This document shows positions 33,501 to 45,800 of a stretch of 64,000 nt of DNA, one piece after another. The stretch lies in the NCBI RefSeq assembly GCF_963678635.1, contig NC_087067.1, positions 16,747,639-16,811,638 on the forward strand, in the 5' to 3' direction. Within the stretch, counting starts at the first letter, position 1, and each line of letters starts with the position of its first letter. The notes beneath the pieces were generated by a model that worked only from the letters and a program-made list of their open reading frames with translations, was not told the origin of the DNA and did no database searches. The DNA is from Symsagittifera roscoffensis (lineage: Eukaryota; Xenacoelomorpha; Acoela; Convolutidae). The position numbers and the translations under genes were made by a program.

Positions 33501-35430
33501 TCTATCTATCAGCCAACCCAGACACCGCTTCGAAAATTTATGCGAACAGGTTTTATGCCCAATTTGTTAATGATTTCCATATTAGATACAACAGTTTGTC
33601 GATGGACGACAAGTTAGACATTCCAAACCCTCTTCATAAGGCAATTAAAAATCGACTGGAATACTATCAACACGGCAAAAGTAATGTTTGTGGCGGCAAA
33701 GAATATCTGGTATCCATATATCCACAGAAATATAGTATCAATCCCGGAAAACTGCCAGGAGTGCGTACTCGTTGGTAAGAATTTAGAACCAATGTGTACT
33801 AAAAGGGACTTAGGTAAAAAACCCGAAATAAGGAAGCCCAATGAGGCCATACAACTGGATTTTTGGGGACCCATAAACTACCTGAAGAAGTCAAAAAGTA
33901 CGTGATAGTAGCGAAGGATCAAATTTTTAGATCAAAATTTTAGAATTTTTAGACTATCCGCAATGGTCTGTAATACAAACCGCTTGGACAAAATTCTAAA
34001 ATTCTTCAAGTCCTAGATCAATAATCATGGGGTGCCTCGGAAAATCCACGTCGATCAAAGAACAAAATTAATGTGGAAGGACATTAAAATATTTTGTAAT
34101 AACGAAAGATTAGAGGTTGTACAGTAGCCGGTTAATGATCACCAAGCAACAGGTTGTGTTGAGAGAACGATCGGAAGCTTGAAAAATTCATATTAATCAC
34201 ATACGCACAGGAGGATCGGTCAGAACCCTTGGAGAAAATGGTGGAAAGAGCCCTCGGCGCTTTGCGGTTTTCACCAAACGCTGCTCTAAAACTACCGCCA
34301 TTTGAAGCCCATCACGGCAGAGAAGCCAACACTGTACTCCAAAACTCAATAAAAAATGTCTTTTAGTAAATGAACTGGTCTAATGCACTAAAGTTCAAGT
34401 ATGCTTGTTTAGATGAACAAGATCCTGAGGCCCAAAGAATGCCAAACCCGGCGGGCACAAACTGGAGAGTGATATCTGGCTCTCAATATGTGGGAAAGAC
34501 ATCTCAAAACCACCCATTAAAACTCACTGACGACCAAGCGACCAGTCAGGCGGATCTGCCGACGGCATTCTCATTCCAAGGGCCAAGTTTCGAAGCCTGT
34601 CCATCTCGAATGGTCTTTCAACGTACAGTGATTAGAAGCGTGAACAGGTTAAATAGAAGCTGAAAGCGCCCATACAGTACAAACAAGTAATGGTAGCATG
34701 CTTAGGAAATCCGGAGTTGCGATAAGGAAGTCAAAAACCCCAAAAAAAACTAGTACCCGCGGGGCTACCGAAACCACCAACGCCCGCGGGGTTACGGAAG
34801 AAACTGAAGCGACGAGCGAGGCTCTTCCCGTAAACAGAAACAGTAAGCAAGAGCGGCAGGCCGAATCAGAGGATTCTGAATCGGACAGCGATGGGCAACC
34901 GTTGACGTCTAGGCGGATCAAGGGAAAATCGCAGTTGACAACGTTACCAGAAGGGCAGTACCAATCAGTACCCAAGCAAAAAGGGACAGAGCAGGCGGTT
35001 ACCGAGTCAGTAGCCACCAAAAATGATGCCACAGTAAGCGCGGCGGGCACAACTGTGGCGAATGAGCAGACTGGCGGGGCAATAAGACGCAAGAAAAAAC
35101 ACGAAAGAGGACGGACGGAAATGGAGCGAAAGATTTAGGAACGAAGGATCTGAAGGAAGCTCCGGGGGCGGCATGACGGCAAACGACACGAAGAAGCGTG
35201 CGAAGAAGCAAGGACTCGTGTTTAATTCGAGGCAAGATTTGGGAAGCGATACGGGATCAAATCGTAGCAACCGAAAGCGAACGGGCCACATTTCACGAGG
35301 CCAGGCAGAGGGGACGAAAAGGAGGGGAAATAAAGGAGTGCAAATCTATCATAAAAGGGAGAGAAAAAGCCGACGGAAAGTCGTAAAAATGTTCGAAAAA
35401 AACTTGCTAAAACTCTTGGGGTAAACCCCG
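30540..35430 (+). mobile_element. Ty3/Gypsy LTR-retrotransposon fossil
   Basis: An old, heavily broken element on the plus strand, with on the order of ten or more breaks. Recognisable parts in order: gag-like region with zinc-knuckle remnants (about 30,780-31,250), protease/reverse transcriptase region (about 31,500-32,240), RNase H (about 32,250-32,760), integrase (about 33,420-34,360), and a charged Ser/Thr-rich 3' region (34,690-35,140). Part order (RT-RNase H-integrase) places it in Ty3/Gypsy. I found no convincing pair of LTRs. The amount of decay suggests a long-dead insertion. Confidence 0.85.
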
Positions 35431-36345
35431 GGCAAAATTTTACTTAACATTAAACACTTACATAGCCCAAAATCTAGTACGTAACCGTTATCATTATAAA
35501 TCTCAATTCAGCAATTTCAGTTTGTGCCTTCGGCCAAGCCCAGCTTAGTGATTCAAAACTCTAAAACTAGTATTTAAATTTTACTTCAATTATAAACTCA
35601 TTGCAGTTCATTTATTTTCACAAGAGGAAATGTCATAGTGTTAAATTAGTCATTTGAGTTGTTATTTAGTTCTTGCTAGTTTTTTTTTGTCAATCATTTC
35701 AGTTCTTTCTGTTGCTCGGCGTCATTGACAGGTATTTGGCCTTTGGAGCGACTGACACCTTCGGATGACCTCTGAAACATTATCTTTGTTATCTAGGTTA
35801 CTGTTAAGTTGCTTATACAAACGGATTTAATTCAAATATCGAATAGGCTTTTTCAACATGGCGCAGCAAGCAGGTCCAAGTAGCGGGAAGAATATACTTG
35901 AAATCACATCTTTTTTGGCCGCTTAAATATGCAGAACCGCCGACTTCATGGAAATTTTGGGTGAATCGTTTCCAGTGGGGAATGGTTGCAAAACTTTCAA
36001 TAAATCCGGCGATTTTTCACTTCGCTAGTACGCTGGACGCCACAAAAATAGCTGCATTGTCGGAGAACGTTGATTGTCTGAGTCGGAGCAGACTCTAATA
36101 TCAAATCTGCACCTGTGCCTAGAGACGAAAGAACAGACGAATTTCACAAAAGAAAACCACACCTGGACTTGGGGGCCTGACGTTATCCAAGGGCGCTCGA
36201 CGCAATGGAAGGGGAGTTGAAGAAGGAACGCAACGGAACATACGAAAATTTTCAGCTACTTTCAAGGAAACAGCGGGTTGGGGAGTTTCACGCGGTGCTC
36301 AGTGGATTTTACAACCTCGGACTCCAGATAAAAAATTCAGATAAT
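35430..36345 (+). mobile_element. second Ty3/Gypsy fossil fragment (possible LTR/leader plus gag start)
   Basis: 35,859 onward and 36,205-36,340 resemble a gag N-terminal region. The latter matches 30,740-30,830 of the neighbouring fossil, including 'agtttcacgcggtgct'. 35,430-35,860 is non-coding and may be an LTR plus leader shared between the two copies. It is heavily broken and truncated. Confidence 0.55.
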
Positions 36346-38044
36346 TCGACAACCCCAAAAATTGATCATCCAATCAGTAAAAAAAACAAGTTGAAACCTA
36401 TTTCATAAACAGAGGGCAAGAGTTGGTAAATCGTCTTCCTCAGAATTTGATTTCAAGAGCGGATTTCCACAAGTTTAAGTACTAGGTCTTTTGTGCTTCG
36501 TAATCTTATTAACGATCTCCCGTATTGTATTACGTCACAGTATTTTCGATCACTCAGCAATTTCATGCGGCCAAAAAAGGAAATTAGCAGCCAGATTTTG
36601 ATGACAATGAATATTAAATGTAAAGTTCTGAACCTGAAAGAAAACGCAAGCATCTAAATTAAAGGATGAACACTCGAACAAGTATAAAAGAAACAGGACC
36701 TCGGTATAACTGTTTCTAAGGATTTTTCTGGTCAGCAAACGCGGATACAAGATGTTAGAAAACTGTTACAGCATTTGTTACTATGAAATGAAGTATTGCA
36801 AACAATACAAGCAAAACCAATGCCAAAAAGAATCTCTACATCGTCCCAATCATCTCAGACGGTTAAACTTACAATATTCGCCAGTAAATGAGACTTGAAG
36901 ATGATCGAAAATATTCAGGAGGAAGCTTCTAAGTGGATCCTTGGCACTAACTTTTGGATTATTAAGAGGGTGAAGACTTAAATTTTTACCACTTTCCTTG
37001 TATCATGAAATACATGTTCAAATAATGTTTGTCAAATATAATTAAAGGCAGATTTAACATCGACTGGAATCTTCCATTCAAAGCCAATGCAAGTCGAAAC
37101 AAAACACAAGAGCGCAACAATTGAAGTTATTTGAAACGCAAAGTTTGTCAAAGCAAAAACAAGACAGTGAGTTCAGGACAAGAGTTGGATTCTTAGCAAA
37201 TGCAGGAGGAAAAAACATTGGGTTCAATCTTGACGAAAATGAACATTCAAAGAATCTATTTGCTGAAGTGCACAAAAACTTTTCGTGAAATAAATTTAAT
37301 CTTCAAGACATTTGCTCATGGAGACTTACATGAAACTTTCAAAACTGTGGAAACCAACATAAACTCATGTGATTTTTGGTAAAACTGGAACTCGGGGAAA
37401 AAAACCGCCCTTGGGTGTTACCTTGAATTCTGTTTTTTGTATTATCATAATTTTAGCAAAATTGTATTTATGAGGCGTAAAATTGAGAAAAAAGAGTAGC
37501 TATATCCACCATTTATAGATTGAAATTGGTTTGCTTTCCAAAGGACAGATTTGTCTTCAACGAATCATTGTCTTTCCGATAAGTCGAAATTAAGTTAGAA
37601 TTAGTGAGAATAATGACTCTGATTCTGTTTATATACCTTTTCAAAAAGCTGCCAATTAATTTATAAATAAATTGAAGAAAAGCAAGGATTGAACGCGACT
37701 CACACCCTTAGCCTATGATCTGAAGATGATCAAATCTGAAATCAAGCCTGAAAGATGTTGTGGTTCAAACATAGTATGTTTTTCTTACAAAATTTGAAAA
37801 TTGTTAGAAAAAAGCCTGATTCCCAATTACAATAAGACTTGATCTTGCAAGCTAATGAAACGAAGTCGAGACGCGCAAAAGCTACTTGAGCATAATTAAG
37901 GAAAAGAATTTCAGAATTAACATTACCTATATAAGTGCCTTCAGTACGTGCATTGACACAATAACAGATTATTAACAACCGCAAACCCCTTCAAACCCTG
38001 TTTCTAGAAATTATTACAATTAATGCCCCATCAAACAAGTAAAA
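36346..38044. other. intergenic DNA without recognised features
   Basis: Unique AT-rich sequence. 37,690-37,735 has a B-box-like element on the minus strand (GTTCAATCC), too weak to call. No exon with matching splice sites was seen on either strand. Confidence 0.4.
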
Positions 38045-38440
38045 AATTCATTGCACAGAGTAGCTGCGCTTCGCAAACATTAGCTAGAACACAACAAAAA
38101 GCAGCTCTACTAAGTGAATTTAGAAAAAGTAGAAATAAACCTCGAATTAGCAAAAACTTGGCAGTGTCGTATTCAAATCTGCGACCTAGCAAACTTGAGT
38201 CTCAAGCACTAACCACGGATGCTTAGAATCCGCAAAAGCTAGCCACCAATAAAGCAGCTACTTATGCTAGTTAATTGCAATTCGATGCAGCAATTGTAGC
38301 ATCAAATACAAGGAGACACAATTTTGCATGTAATAAATTTGAAAGCATAAACCACCAAAAGTAGCATTTTTATTTGCGATGTATGTTGAAGAAAAAACGA
38401 AAGTTCGTACCCACACATTTGGCCTCGCAAGTGTAATCAG
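38045..38440 (-). repeat. tRNA-derived SINE family 1 copy
   Basis: 'gtagctgcgcttcgcaaaca' and 'tagccaccaataaagcagct' match 7,420 and 7,590. The tail 'gcatttttatttgcgatgta' (38,352 on) matches the module at 7,926. Confidence 0.65.
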
Positions 38441-38587
38441 CTTTGACTTAAATGCGGAAACGTTGACCTTCCAATCTTCTTTAGAGCTCAAAATCAAGTT
38501 TTTTCTTGTTTTAATTTACTACATTATTATTTTCCGTGTATAAGCTTCTCTCTGGAATGACCAAAAGTTAAGTGGAAATTATAGAAC

Positions 38588-38915
38588 AGAGCAAACAGAC
38601 AGTTTGAAAAGAGTCAAGGAATGCAAGTAAACAAATGCTGACGTTTTTTGTCTGAAAAATGTTCGAATTTCCAAAAAAAAATAGATGGCCGTAAGCCTCT
38701 TTGAAATTTTCGAACAATTTATGATTGCCAATTTTCATTAAACTAATCCAATGTGAAAACAACTGGATCAATATGTAGCATTTTTATTTCGCTTGGAAAT
38801 TTGGTAATTGAAACCCGTTTTCGAAGTTAGAAGTCGATCATGTTTTTCGTGATCTTTACACTTTTTCTGTTTGAAAGTGGAGTTTGCCTGAACTACGTTT
38901 ATCGACTATTATTTA
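38588..38915 (+). repeat. MITE A copy, shortened
   Basis: 'aaacagacagtttgaaaaga' at the left, 'agaagtcgatcatgtttttc' inside, and 'ctgaactacgtttatcgac' at the right. The region before the TATA-like motif is missing. Confidence 0.65.
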
Positions 38916-39751
38916 TTTACAATGAAGATACAGCTAACGAGATCTGTTAAACCATATATTTCATTGAACGATACTGCCAAATATTCACACTCACTTGTTA
39001 AGTAGCCCATGATTTTTTCTCAATAACTTTTCTCATTCAAATTAAATTTAAAAAGAAAGAGTTAATTATGCAGTAAGCTAAAATCTAAATGTGAAGTTTA
39101 TTCTATACCGACAATTAACCATCGTAATTGCAGCATTGTTGATGCACTGGTGCTAAGTACTATATTCTCATTCACATTTCAAAATTGATATTATTCACAG
39201 TTTTATGGAAAAAAAAGTTCCAATGTAGCACCTTTTCCTTTGAACCCAAAAACACTCACAAGTCATAAGCGTTACATCAGACGTACTTCACAATTATGGA
39301 ATGAACTAAATCTACAAAAAAATAAAACATCATACTGTCCATGCGATTCTTCTTGCTTATCAAGCCAATTTTCATGGTTTACTTCCATTTATTCCAGATT
39401 TAGGACAGCAAGTTTGTTTTCATCAGCTAACATTAAAATCAACTACACCCTTTAAAAACGAGTAAAATTACATTGCTTTCGCCCACAAAATATCCACAGT
39501 TTCCAATTTATACAGTCAATTGGATAAATAAACTTCAAATTTTGTTAATTGAAACTAAAGCATAAAAACTTATTATCATTTTCAGTTCAAACAAATGAGG
39601 TTTTTCTTTCATAAATTTTTCCGCTGCTTGCTGTATTTAGTATCTGCATAGAACGCGGAAATGGCGATAACTAAATTTGTTAAAGAATATGGAAATTATG
39701 TTAATTCAACATATGTTAACCTAAACTAATGAATTGGAGTTCAAAATGACT

Positions 39752-39757
39752 TTTATT
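39752..39757 (-). terminator. AATAAA poly(A) signal of the TAX1BP1-like gene
   Basis: AATAAA on the minus strand about 137 nt past the stop codon at 39,894-39,896. It is the first such hexamer I see on that strand. Confidence 0.45.
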
Positions 39758-39893
39758 TCGACTCAAAAATCGAGCTTTTTTTGTGATGATATTCTCGCTT
39801 GTTGAAAAGCTTCTGTTTGTTTGTTTTTGTTCTTATTTGCATTTCTGTTCAGTTATCCTAAATCGCAGCAGGAGCGGGTATGTGCCGTGCATT

Positions 39894-42800
39894 TTACATG
39901 TCTCCCAGTTCGGCCAAGTGTGCGTTGACGTGATTGGTCAGATCTTTCTCGCCTTTTCGTGACTTGGGAAATCTCATTGAGCAGAAGGGACAACTGGGTC
40001 CATAGTGTTCCTCCATGTGTGAGTTGAACAACTCCGCACTCACCTATAAAACGAGCTAGGTAAGTATTTACGACGACAGGACATTGTTAGGACAACATGA
40101 CATTTAGACGACAAGACATTCAGACGACAAGACATTTAGACGGCACGAGTAGTAGTTCTTTGGGTAGCTAATCCCCTGAGAGGGGGGGTGAGCAGGATAC
40201 AGATTCGAGCAAAATGTTCTAGATTAATCTGAAAGTTCTGAAACAATCTAGAACAATTAATGAACATTTTGAAACGTTCTAGAACATTTTACTCCTGCTC
40301 GAATCGGTATCCTGCTCAACCCCCAGAGGATTAGGTGCCCAAAGAACTAGTACTGACATGACATTTAGACGACATGACAAGTTTGCCAAAAAAAATAATT
40401 CTCAAGCTATTGAAAACTCGATTCAGGTGCGAGAAATTTTGAGTTTTCTAACCAGATTCTAACATTGAGTACCTATCCATTTTGATTGTGGTAATCTGTT
40501 AGTCTAAGGTGAGTTTTTGTGCGCAGTATCATGAAAAAAAACTGAAAAATTGAAGTTACAGCAACAAATAAAAATGTCAAGACGGTAGCTTTTCAGAAAT
40601 GAAAGAAGTGTTTTTGGTTTCATTTGAACCAGAAAACGTTTTCAAATGGAATGAAAAATTATCTCAATCAAAGCTAAATTAATAGGTACCACTCTAAAAA
40701 AATGAAAATGATTTTGATGCATTAATTCAATTTTTTTTACTAGCTAGTTGCGTTACTTTGTTTCTCCAGTATACATGAGTGTCTTCACTAGGTTCATTGA
40801 TACTCAAAAATATTATTTAACAATTTTGAGCATTGTTTAGACTGATTGATACACCCATCAATTCTAGTTCAAAGTGCTAAAAGTTTTGCTAAAATTATAA
40901 CGACCATATATATGATTGTTTATCTAACGACTTCGTCAAGGTCAACTGTTTCGATTTTTTTGAAAACCCAATCACTTACGTCGCATTTTAAGCACTTACG
41001 TCTCTCGAGAAAGTCTTATCACACAGTAAACACTTGTTCTCTTCCTTGGCAGCAGGAGCCTCTTCGTCGTCCTCAAATTTAGATGCAACTCTTGCAGTCT
41101 CTCCTTCCGCCCCTGGCTTCATAGACTCAATAAGATCCTCGACATTGCCCGAGTCAGCTCTAAAACATCCTCAATATTGTTATTCATGTTATTGCGCAAT
41201 CGATATCATATATATCGAAATACGTTGCCCATGATTTATGGCCCAATGAATAAACTTTTCTTTGGCTCTAAATTGTCTACTTTCTTGGACTAAAAAAACT
41301 TCAGGTTCGTCTGACCATACATAGCGCGAGGCGACATTTCATAACAGGCAATAATTCGATACAAGTGTCGAGTCGTAAACTTTTGATTGGCGACAATTCG
41401 CAACAAGCCACAATTCGTAACACTTAATTGCTGATGAGGGACTAAAATTTTGTAGTCCACTTAATAATTGCATCAACTTGCTTTATGAACGTTTTAGTTT
41501 GGTTATAATTAATAGAGTAAATTGAAGCTATTAGCACTTATAAACCTGGACCTTTTACCTTGATTGTGACCATTCTTTCTCATTCCTAATTTAAATTCAA
41601 TCGTTCATCTATCAATTTGATGCATATAATTTCGCCTGACAATTCCTCTAGATTACACCATCAGCGAAAACGGCAAGCATTAATATCTTCTGGAGGAAGA
41701 AAAACTTTACCAAGATCGACACATGTTACTTGCCAGACAACATGGCGACGCATTAAACGCCCCTGCAAATCGTCCATTATAACATTCGATGGCTAATTTG
41801 TTGGTGAAAAAAGGAACATGGCCACAAAAACATTACAAATGAGCCAAAAAACTTTGTCAACAAATTTTTGCTTTTTGCATGTACCGGGATAAAAAGGAAT
41901 TATTATTAGTTCAATTTGAGGTTAAATTTAACGTACAAACAGCATTAACAGAGGGCGTGAGTTTCTGTGGGGACTAGGGGATTTTTTAAAACCAAATTAA
42001 AGCTCTTAATAAACAAACCTTATGTTTTTAAACACTGTTTTTTATGGGGGATTCAGAGTTTAACCCGACTGCTTAAAACAGTTGATTGTAGAGTCAAACG
42101 TGCTATCGAAGCAACTTAAGCAGTTTGCTAGGTAAGCCTCCAAAGACACGGCGGCAAACTCGCCAAAATATACATCACCAGCCTGAACGATTCAGCGACA
42201 AAGATTCCTCGAATCAGCACCAGCTGCTCTTAAGAACACCAGCTGCTCTTAAGAACAAGACGCATGACATTTACGAAAAAACTTACTGTCATGCCCCACG
42301 CTCTTCTATAAATATTTACCAGACACTTCAGCAGACGAACCGACAGTTCCAATGTTTAACTTTCTTTAAATACGAAAAACTGAAGCGCAATGTCTGCGAG
42401 CTTTTGAAGAGCTGAAACATCTAAACCCCTGCCTGGAGCCCACCAAAAATCTTCTTTATTTCGAAAAAGCGTCGATCAATGCCTTTCGAACAACCTTTCC
42501 ACAAGCCATTATCAAAGGCCGCTTTCTTCGCTGAAAGATGAAAATTAGTCCAAAGTCTCGCACAAATCGCCAAGCAGATTCAATTCGCTAGAGATCAAAA
42601 GCGAAATACCAAAAATTCAGTGAAAGGCTATCAGACCCAGCTATCAAAAAATTCAACAAAATTATTCAGCGATTAAAATGTTTGGCTGAGAAAAAACTCG
42701 AGAGAATAAGATCAGGAGAGAATGCATCAAAGACTGCGAAGAACGAGAAAGTGCAGCGATACTACATAACTATCAGAACAACCAATTAAGTTATATTCCA

Positions 42801-45800
42801 CAGTTATATTCCAAAGTTGATTTTTGATTCTTTGCTTTCTTTAAGATAACTTAGATTTCTTTTGTTTTAATTGTTGAACTTCAAATAAAACATTGAAACG
42901 AATTGTCGCATGATACTAGCGAGAATAACAAAAAGCAGCTCTATAAAGCGCAATAAGAAAAGGTAGATATCAGTCTCGAACTAGTAAAAATTCGGCTACG
43001 TCTCGGATCGATCTCCGACCACTCATAGCAGAGATTATAAGCCTGATGCACTAGCCACTCACGCTTAAAAAACCACAAACACTAGCCACAAAAAAAAGCA
43101 GATGGTATCAAATTTCCGATGCCACAGATCGAGATTATAGCAGCAGTGCCAACAAATAAGAACACTTTTAATGAACACTTTTACTTGCGAGTTAGGTTAG
43201 AAAAAGTTAAGATTCGTACTACTAGACTACGCTGCTGGCAAATGCAATTATTCGCAACACAGCCAACTGACAGTTGGAAAAGAGTAATGAACGCAAAGAA
43301 ACTAACTTGTTTTTTCAAAAATCTTCAACTTTTGAATTTGTACGAAAAAAAATAGATGGGCTGCTTGAATTAGTAGAACAATCGAATTTGTAGAAGAATT
43401 GTAGAACAAAGCTCTTTGAATTTGTAGAACAATGTAAGATTGACACATTTTTGTTTGAATTAACCCAATTTGAGAAAACTGGACCCTTAGTTTAAAGTTT
43501 TATTCCGCTGAAAAACCTGCTAATTAACTTGCATTTTCGCAATTACCAGTCCAAGTTTTTCGTGACCTTTACACTTTTGCTGTTCGATAGTGGAGTTTGC
43601 CTTCCTTTTAACAAAGAAAATGCACTGAAATTTTAAAAATCGCAGGTCAAACCGCGAGAACTCAAAATTGAGCGTAAAAAAAACACAAAAATCACCAATT
43701 CATATCGAAAAAAAAATCAAAACAGTGCATGAAAAAAATCACCAAGATCTATATAAGAGTACTCACTACGTTCATTACTCTTAAAAGAGAAAACTATTGA
43801 AAATCAGCCTCGCGAAAATACAGAATTTTCAATTATACGTCAGAAAAGTAAAACTCATGCTTTGGTAAGTAACCCATTAAAAACAGCCAATCGAAGATTG
43901 GAAAAGAGTAATGAACGCAAGAAAACAAAAAAAACTGACTTTGTTGAAAAAATCTCAACTTTCAAATTTCAAAGAAAATAAAGATGACCTTTAAACTCTT
44001 TGAGTTTCTAGGACGGTTTATGATTGCCGCTTTTTTGATAACAATTACCCAACTTGAGAAAACTGAACTTTGAATAATCACAGGTCAAACCGCGAAAAAT
44101 CAAAATTGAGCGTTAAAAAAACAAAAAAAACTCACCAATTCAATCGCAAAAAATCAAAACTGAGCGTGAACAAATTTTAAGACTTTTTCCTAAAAAACCG
44201 AAAAAAAATCAACAAGACCTATATAAGAGTCTTCACTACGTTCATTACTCTTAAAAACTGTATAAGTTAAAAATAAAAAGCTTTTTGAAAAACGATAATT
44301 TTGAAAAGTTTTTGAATTTGAAAGAAAAAAATAGATGGGCTTAAAGCTCTTTGAATTTGTGGAATAATTTAAGACGACACTTTAATGGTAAAATTAACCC
44401 AATTTGAGAAAACTGGAACAATCCGTAAAACTTTTATTTTGCTGAGAAACCTGCTAATTAACTTGCATTTTCAAAATTAGAAGTCGATCACGTTTCTCGT
44501 AATCTTTACACTTTTGCTGTTCGATATTGCAGTTTGCCTTCCTTTTAACAAAGGAAATGCACTGAAATTTTAAAAATCGCAGGTCAAACCGGTAGAACTC
44601 AAAATTGAGCGGAAAAAAAAACAAAAAAAATCACCAATTCAAATCGCAAAAAATCAAAACTGAGCCTGAAAAAAATCACCAAGATCTATATAAGAGTACT
44701 TGTTACGTTCATTACTCTTAAAAGAAAAAAACTATTGAAAATCAGCTTCGGGAAATAACAGAACTTTCAATTATACTTCAGAAAAGTAAAATTCATGCTT
44801 TGGTAAGTAACCCATTAAAAATAGGCAATCGAAGATTGGAAAAGAGTAATGAACGCAAGTAAACAAAAAAAACCAGACTTTCTTGAAAAAATCTCAACTT
44901 TCAAATTTCAAAGAAAAAAGATGCCCTTTGAGCTCTCTGAGTTTCTAGGACGATTTATGATTGCCACTTTTTTGATAACAATTACCCAACTTGAGAAAAA
45001 TGGATCACAAGGTAAAGTTTTTATTGCGCTGGAAATCTAAAAAATAAAATTCCAATTTCGAAACGGTTACGTCTTTTTCGCGCAACTTCCGCGTTCTTAT
45101 TTGACGTCACTTTTAGCAGATGAATTTCCATTGAACTCAAAAAGTGCATATATACCCAAGTGCATCAATATTTCATGAAATTTTCCTGAAAAAAAAAACA
45201 AAAAAAATCAGGAAGACCTACAGAAGAGTCTTCACTACGTTCATTACTCTTAAAAACTGTATAAGTTAAAAATAAAAAGCTTTTTGAAAAACGATAAATG
45301 AACTGACGGAAACTAGAGCGAAAAACAAAAATCCGGAACATTTTTTCAAATCTATTTGAAAAAATTTACTGACTGAAATGAAATCCACCTAATTACTACT
45401 TAACAATGATAGTAGCTTTATTTGAATTTTTAAGATATTGATCATGCCAGCAAACTCGTGAAGTTTACTATTCCTACTAAAATGACCAGTCTGTGAACAA
45501 AGTTATTTACAGGAAAAAAAATAGTATCCGGTTGCACCACCCTTGCTGATCGCAAGGGTAAGAAGTTTTCCTCAAGGCTGATCGCAAGGGTTTTCCAGTT
45601 TTCCCCGAAAGCAATAAGATATACTGCTTAATTACAGCTTTTTCCAATTTATCCAACAAAGCCGTTGAAGAAAATGCGTACATGCAGGCTTTTGTTTAAC
45701 CGAATCCAAGGTATAGACGATATTGACATCTTAACAGAAAAAAATGACAAAGCTTGAACTTGATGAGAAGTCTGAGTCAAAACCTAACAATCAAATTTGA

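Noticed and set aside
42125-42780. Possible coding relic (frame of 96 aa)
   Set aside because: No recognisable domain, splice sites or repeat relatives in the window.
45520-45625. Hammerhead ribozyme (a 'ctgatcg' loop)
   Set aside because: The CTGANGA and GAAA core elements are not both present; only a simple hairpin is supported.
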